Assembly: GCA_964058845.1 (NCBI GenBank)
Contig: CAXKVR010000109.1
Span: 372,001-436,000, forward strand
DNA from: Carex sylvatica
Taxonomy: Eukaryota; Streptophyta; Magnoliopsida; Poales; Cyperaceae
Direction: 5' to 3'
DNA length: 64,000 bases
Below the pieces are notes generated by a model. That model worked only from the letters and a program-made list of their open reading frames with translations, did no database searches and was not told the DNA's origin. Made by a program: the position numbers and the translations under genes. Below, one piece after another: positions 58,273-64,000 of this stretch (positions are counted from its first letter, which is position 1; each line of letters starts with the position of its first letter).

Positions 58273-60105
58273 GAAAAATATAAAAGTAAGTAATATTGAA
58301 ATGTAAAAAGGTAGATATTAGAATTTTAACATTTTAGATGGATAATATAATATAATGTTTGGAGACTAAATCAAGAGAACAGCTGGATGAAGATATGTGA
58401 TCTCAACTTGACCAAATAAAGAGATCTTGACCAAATCAACTGCATTAAACAAATGAATTGAATAAACCACGTGAAATGCCTTTAAGTAATGAATAAATAC
58501 AACTGCATGCTCTTAAACAAATGCATTGTGTACACCTCGAGAGTACACGTTAAGTATTAATTAAACTGCTCTTAAATAAATAAATACAACTGCTGTTGAA
58601 CTAATGAATACATATAAATGAGCAGTTGGTTGTGCGCAATAATGTAAATATCTTGTGATCAGCTAATTTAATTAAACTAATTAAATCAATATGCACATCA
58701 GCTCTGCCAATAGCGTCATAATCTAAAATATCTAGTGATCAGCTAATTTAATAGTCTACATGCAGTTTACAAGTAGTTCCCTACGTCCTAGAAGTTTTTT
58801 CTGCAATTTTCACTCAGCCATAATTAGTTATCCCCAAAAATTGCTTTCTGCACAACTATTCCGACCTCCGTTTCGGTCAGGAACTCTCTATTTTGGCCTT
58901 GGCCGAATACACTGTTTTTTTGCGCAGCTATTTCGACCTCCGTTTCGGCCAGGAACTGTCTGCTTCGGCCTTGGCCAAACATACTTTTTTTTGCACTTTG
59001 GTTTTGGTCAAAAACTGAGCTCAGAACTTCCCGGAACTAGATCTGTTTTGGCTAAAAACTGTGGTAAAAATTCGAAACTCTTTGCTATATCCATAAAAAC
59101 TCCTTTTTGCAACCCGTAAACATTCTTGATCTTTTTCAGATATTTGGATTGCATTAAACTATTTAATTAAATCCAAAATAACATATAATTATCACCATAA
59201 TTATTTATCTCATGTTTAGGTAGAGGAACCAATTTATTAGGCATGTCACACATGTCAAATAAACCAATGAGCATTTCTAATCAATTTCTTATTGGTGTGA
59301 CCCTGTGGGATCTATGATATTTGGCAATGGAATCTGAAACTTCTTTCAATTTCGTAAATTACAAGCGGCACCTAGCAATATTCATTACCAAAAAGACACA
59401 AATGATAAGTACTGGCTATATCACAATCCCTATGGCAACAATTGCCTCATGTCAATTTCATGTCTCATGATATCATGAATAGATCCAAGGTAGGAATGTG
59501 TCATCCTTGTATATCCACTCGTTTCTTGATTCTAAAATAATTCAGTAATTATGATTAACTCCTTAATCATATGTGCACATATTTGTATTATTTCATCAAG
59601 GGGCCCAATGATATTATCACTAATTTATATGGGGGACATTGATATTCTTGATAATTACTCTCTCTTCACATAATAAATACATATTGAGGTAGGATATGTA
59701 TGACTGCCAGTTATGGACAGCATTGAATAATACCCACGAATATGCATTCTCATGTGAGAGAAACAATTATCTCATACTTTATAAATACAGACACAAATAA
59801 AATATTAATGACAAAACCACAGTCCATATTAAATATTTTATTTGGATCACGTCCAATCCCATGATCTCCATCAGGTATCCATTTGATTAGATTGACAACT
59901 CCTTGTCATTTGATCTACAGACCATGATCATCATCTAACCTAAATGGTAATCTTTCATTGATAATTAATATTTCTTGTTAATTATCAAGATTAGACACAC
60001 TTTAGAGTATTTATTAACTCATTTAAAGAGTTTCACAATTCCAAGTGCTCAATCTGAAGAATCTATAAGTAATAAAATACTCAAGGAACAAGATGATAAA
60101 TAAAT
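58273..60105. other. Gene-free stretch
   Basis: No coding gene. It includes a ~64-bp direct repeat (58850-58914 and 58922-58985, 'gacctccgtttcgg' and 'ggccttggcc' words). From about 59150 on there is sequence that looks like retroelement LTR or untranslated DNA ('ttggtgtgaccctgtgggat' near 59293), but no partner copy lies in the window. Confidence 0.45.
58850..58985 (+). repeat. Direct repeat, two ~64-bp units
   Basis: 58850-58914 and 58922-58985. Both have 'gacctccgtttcgg', 'caggaact' and 'ttcggccttggcc' or 'tttggccttggcc'. An open frame runs through both units, giving a repeated FRPPFR peptide, but it is judged incidental. Confidence 0.85.
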
Positions 60106-60550
60106 TGACAAAATTATAACATCATCATAGACAATTGATCAAGCAAACACAGGGATTTTAACGTGGTATCGCCTATAGCGCACTCCACGGATCAAGACAC
60201 ACACACGCTCTTTTATTTCATAATAATTTATGATTACAACTCACTCAACACTGAATTGTATTTTTTTTCTTAGTATTTTCTGCATAGAGAGGAACTTAGA
60301 TTTATAACCCAAGTTGTACACGTTTTCTCTTATTTAGGAAATAACCAAACATGGTATTTGATCAATCAATCAACCAAACATAGTAATCATCATCCAATTG
60401 AAGCAGCAAATCAATCAAGGTAAGCATGGTAATTATCCAGCAACGGTATCAATCAATCCAGCAGGACTTTCTTGATTTTCTCCTTTAGATCCAAATTGTG
60501 GTACATTAACTACATGTGTCAATCCAGCGTGACACTAACTACACGTGTCA
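60106..60550 (-). repeat. 3' LTR of the deletion derivative
   Basis: Pairs with 62877-63287. It is longer because of an extra 'aaattgtggtacattaacta' segment that partly duplicates the 'gtgacactaactaca' end. Confidence 0.88.
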
Positions 60551-60579
60551 ACAAGTTTAGGATAGACGGAATGTTTACA

Positions 60580-62785
60580 TGATCAAATAGACGGCAGTGG
60601 AAACAGTATTATCCTAAAAAAATTGTGGTACATTGTTTTCGAATAGAAGTGATCTAGCGATTTCAAGGATATGTCTATTTTTTCGTTCTGCAATTTCATT
60701 TTGTTGGAGTGTTCCTACACATGAAGTTTCATGTACTATGCCATTGTCTTTAAAAAAAACTTGTAGATTTTTGTTAATGTACTCCCTACCATTATCACTT
60801 CTTACCACCTTTATTTCTTTCTCAAATTGTGTTTTTATAATTTTGTAAAAAACTTTGAACACGTTTGGTACTTCATCTTTGGACTTGAGAAGATAAAGTC
60901 ATGTCATATGAGTACAATCATCAGTAAAAAGGATAAACCATCTACAACCAGATTTAGACACAACTGGGCATGGACCCCAAACATCAGTTTGAATTAAATC
61001 AAAAGGACCAAGACTTTTATTAAAGCTATCAGGATAAGTTGCGCGATGGCTCTTGGCCTTAATACATGTTTCACAAACAAAATCTTTATTATTTAAACCC
61101 AAAAACAACGTAGGGGATAATTTTCTCATGTACCCAAATGAGGGATGCCCAAGTCTCCTATGCCACAACCAAACTTTGTTTTTCAAACTTTTGGATTCAC
61201 TTCTAGCAATACAAGTATGTCCCATTTTCGAGTTGTCCAAGTAATACAATCCTCCCCACTTAGTACCACGTCCAATAATCTCCCTCGTCAGAACATCCTG
61301 GAAGATACAAAATTCAGGAAACATTAGGACTGCACAGTTCAATTCCTCTGTAATCTAACTAACCGATATCAGTCTTGTAGACAATGATGGAACAAATAGG
61401 GTATTCCTAAGAGTTCTGTTCTGAGAAATGTGTACATCTCCAGTTCCTTTTACTGGATAAGAAATTCTGTTTGCATTTAGAATCTCATTCTTCCTAGGTC
61501 CAGTAATATTTACGAGGTCTTTTTCTGAAAAGGTCATATGGTCAGTTGCTCCAGAATCAATCACCCATTTTTGCAAATTTTGAAATTCACAATTATTTTC
61601 AGAAATTGAAACATTACCTTGAGCTGACTGTTTACCTGTTGTTTCAGAATTATAACTCAAAACTAACTGATCCCGAGGCATTGTTGTTATGGTATGCGCG
61701 ACTCCACTGTTCTGACCCGAGCCACTTTATTTCTGACCCGAGGTGCTGTTTTGACCCGAGGTGCTGTTCTGACCGCACTGGTTCGATTCTGCTAGTCCAG
61801 ACGTCACGATAGTTGTACGCCCTTTTTGACCATCTTGTTTCTTCTTTTTTTGTTCATTCCACCAGTCGGGATATCCAACCAACTTAAAACAATTTTTTTT
61901 GGTATGCTTTAAACCCCCACAATGAGTGCAAGTCAGATTATTCTTCGATCCTGTTTAAGTAAGGGTCAAATTTACCTCAACTGGCTTGTAGCCACGCGAG
62001 ACTAAGGCCATCGGATTGTTGCCCACCTCGTCTCCCTTCACCATCACCATCTGACGCATCTCTTCCCTTCGAACTCTTGCAAAGGCTTGTTCGACAGTGG
62101 GAAATGGTTTCATTTGAAGCACATCAGCTCTCACGTTGTCGAGACGATTGTCAAGTCCGTCTAGAAAAGTGTATACCCTGCTCTCTTGAATATAAGAGTT
62201 GAATTTCTCGATGTCGCTAGAGTACTCCATCGGATTAGGACGTCAAAAATCTATCTCCCGCCAAAGGGTTTGCAACTTGCTGTAGTATCCTTCAACTGGC
62301 CCCCCTTCTTGCTTGAGTTTTGCAACCCTCTTGTTCAAATCACACACAAGAGATGCATCATTGTCGTCGAAGAATGTTGTAGCTATTGCGTCCCAAACAT
62401 ATTTTGCAGTCGGAAAATGGATGAAATTGCCAATTAACTTTGGTTCAAGCGAATTAATGAGCCATCCCTTCACAATTGAGTCATCAATACCCCACTTTCG
62501 ATATAGTGGATCTGTTGGCAGCGGTTGGTTCGGGATGCCAATGATATGTCTCAACTTATCTCGTCCTTTGATGTGCATCTCTACCACCTGAGACCACAGC
62601 CCATAATTTGTACCATCTAGTTTCACGGAAATAGGTGGTGCAGATCCTTCGGTTGAGGGTGTAATGCTAGGGGATGATTGTTGTAGGATGAGGAGTTGAG
62701 TTAATTTTTCTAAGAGAGTGGTAGTAGTTGAAGGCTCTCCTAATTCAATGGTTGGAAGGGGTTTTTCAGGTGGCTTCTCTGCCAT
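60580..62785 (-). pseudogene. Copia gag-protease-integrase remnant
   Basis: From Met 62785: gag (MAEKPPEKPLP, SVKLDGTNYGLWSQVVEMHI, FPTAKYVWDAIATTFFDDND), zinc knuckle CTHCGGLKHTKKNCFKLVGY near 61940-61880, protease WVIDSGATDHMTFSEKD, pre-integrase VWLWHRRLGHPSFGYM, then the integrase core (IQTDVWGPCP, VVRSDNGREYI and QQNEIAERKN, carrying the DDE residues). The frame is essentially single but broken by in-frame stops at 62243-62245 (TGA), about 61955 (TAA), near 61724 (TAA), near 61356 (TAG), near 60899 (TGA) and near 60614 (TAG). After the last one it reads DNTVSTAVYLI and ends at the deletion junction. No working protein beyond gag pieces is possible. Confidence 0.9.
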
Positions 62786-62876
62786 TGTTTCAATGACATA
62801 AATTGCTGATTGGTTTTTTTGATTTCGACAAGATTAGTCGAACACGCTTGATCCTAGAATCCCTGCTCTGATACCA

Positions 62877-63287
62877 TGACAAAATTATAACATCATCACA
62901 TACAATTGATCAAGAAAACACATAGATTTTAACGTGGTATCGCCTATAGCGCACTCCACGGATCAAGACACACACACACTCTTTTATTTCATAATAATTT
63001 CTGATTACAACTCACTCAACACTGAATTGTATTTTTTTCTTAGTATTTTCTGCATAGAGAGGAACTTAGATTTATAATCCAAGTTGTACACGTTTTCTCT
63101 TGTTTAGGAAATAACCAAACATGGTATTTGATCAATCAATCAACAAAACATAGTAATCATCATCCAATCGCAGCAGCAAATCAATCAAGGTAAGCATGGT
63201 AATAATCCAGCAACGGTATCAATTAATCCAGCAGGACTTTCTTGATTTTCTTCTTTAGATCCGGCGTGACACTAACTACATATGTCA
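62877..63287 (-). repeat. 5' LTR of the deletion derivative
   Basis: About 411 bp; the primer site is adjacent on the minus strand. Pairs with 60106-60550. Confidence 0.88.
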
Positions 63288-64000
63288 ACTTGTAGTTCCA
63301 ACATAAATCATCTAGTTACATAAATAAAACTTAAAGAACAATGATTCTTTAATTGGCTTCTAGATTATAACATCAATAATTTATCACTTGAGCAAAAGTC
63401 AATCTCATATACATGATGACAAGTCAATTTTGATGATGAAAGATGTACATGGTAGGGCCCACTAAGGAGTGACAAGTCAATTTTGATGCTTAAAGATGTA
63501 TATGGTTGGGCCCACTAAACATTGGTGATTATTAGACCTATGTGATAAATTATATATAGCGCTCAAAACCTGTGCACATATGTGATATTCACACCTTTTT
63601 TTGACATTGGTGATTATTAGACCTATGTGGTTAGGTGAGGAGTGAAGTAAAATAGATATTTAAATAAAAAAAAATATTTATCAATTTAATTTTTAAAATA
63701 ATTAAATAAAAAAAATAGACAGAAGGAAATTAATCTCTTGCCCTACTTGTTGTCCACCTACGCTCTCTCTCCTTGAACCTTTTCTCTTTTCGCCCACTCA
63801 TTTAACGATTTCTTTATCCATAATATTAAAAAAAAAAGGAATAACTGTTGTCATATCCTTCAAACAATCTTAAATATCTGAATTTTTCATCTAATAAATG
63901 GACTATAAGCATAAGATTGCATAACCTTCGGAGAACAAAAATGACAGTAAAAAGAACTACGTACATAGGGGTAAAAATGTCTATAAAGTTAAAAAATGTG
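63288..64000. other. Gene-free end of the window, tandem repeats
   Basis: Holds two ~53-bp units at 63418-63470 and 63471-63522 ('gacaagtcaattttgat', 'gggcccactaa') and a second direct repeat, 'attggtgattattagaccta', at about 63531 and 63605. No coding sequence. Confidence 0.6.

Larger units (their letters stand above)
60106..63287 (-). mobile_element. Copia deletion derivative (LTR-gag-PR-partial IN-LTR)
   Basis: Minus strand. The 5' LTR is 62877-63287 (about 411 bp) and the 3' LTR 60106-60550 (about 445 bp); on the plus strand both begin TGACAAAATTATAACATCAT and end 'actaactaca(c/t)(g/a)tgtca'. Primer site TGGTATCAGAGC at 62865-62876. The interior has gag, protease and integrase core but no RT or RNase H: at about 60580 the integrase reading (AVYLI) runs straight into LTR-proximal DNA. 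The flanks (TAAAT left, ACTTG right) do not match, so no target duplication remains. Confidence 0.9.

Noticed and set aside
58760..59119. 119-codon plus-strand frame with repeated FRPPFR peptide
   Set aside because: It arises from a 64-bp DNA duplication in repeat-like sequence; no homology, no splice context and no conserved frame evidence.

Overview
This window is gene-poor, AT-rich, repeat-rich nuclear DNA of a flowering plant, most likely a eudicot. The plant-only families seen are REM-type B3 proteins, LRR-XII and WAK/LRK10-like receptor kinases, plant F-box types and a CYP76-like P450. Genes have introns with GT..AG borders, and all three LTR elements with a recognisable primer site use the plant copia initiator-tRNA-Met site. 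The species cannot be named from the sequence.

Layout. 1-8150: relics of two F-box genes (1298-2567 minus; 4445-4555 plus), a 450-bp foldback element and old internal duplications. 8155-9903: a (TA)n microsatellite holding four foldback MITEs in a row; a fifth copy with a clean 9-bp target duplication lies at 52152-52575. 11032-12397: a two-domain B3 (REM) gene whose decayed paralogue is at 36937-38616. 12777-16442: a Helitron 3' terminus followed by exons of unrelated genes: an unrecognised coiled-coil protein (minus), an RRM exon (plus) and one intact MSI1-type WD40 exon (minus). 18375-19600: a copia gag and LTR remnant.

20338-36330: an LRR-XII receptor kinase pseudogene split by a 13.6-kb insertion. 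The insertion is LTR-int-LTR-int-LTR-int-LTR: three essentially identical 4,259-bp units of a non-autonomous copia element inside one 5-bp target duplication (GTTTC).

39087-39874: the ectodomain exon of a WAK/LRK10-like receptor kinase, frameshifted and without its kinase. 44355-45371: a methyl-CpG-binding-domain gene fragment with an in-frame stop. 46976-51699: an almost complete copia element (minus; TSD CTTTA) with one nonsense codon and one frameshift. 54583-56457: the one gene that looks complete, a two-exon cytochrome P450 of 495 residues. It is flanked by duplicated non-coding blocks that suggest a lost tandem neighbour. 60106-63287: a copia deletion derivative lacking RT and RNase H.

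Functionally only the P450 and perhaps the first REM gene look able to make a protein; the rest is mobile elements and gene debris. I found no proven new system. The most unusual signals are the triple LTR array, the foldback MITEs that share a core but carry different tips, and the Helitron end beside a cluster of foreign exons. All frame and splice calls were made by eye.
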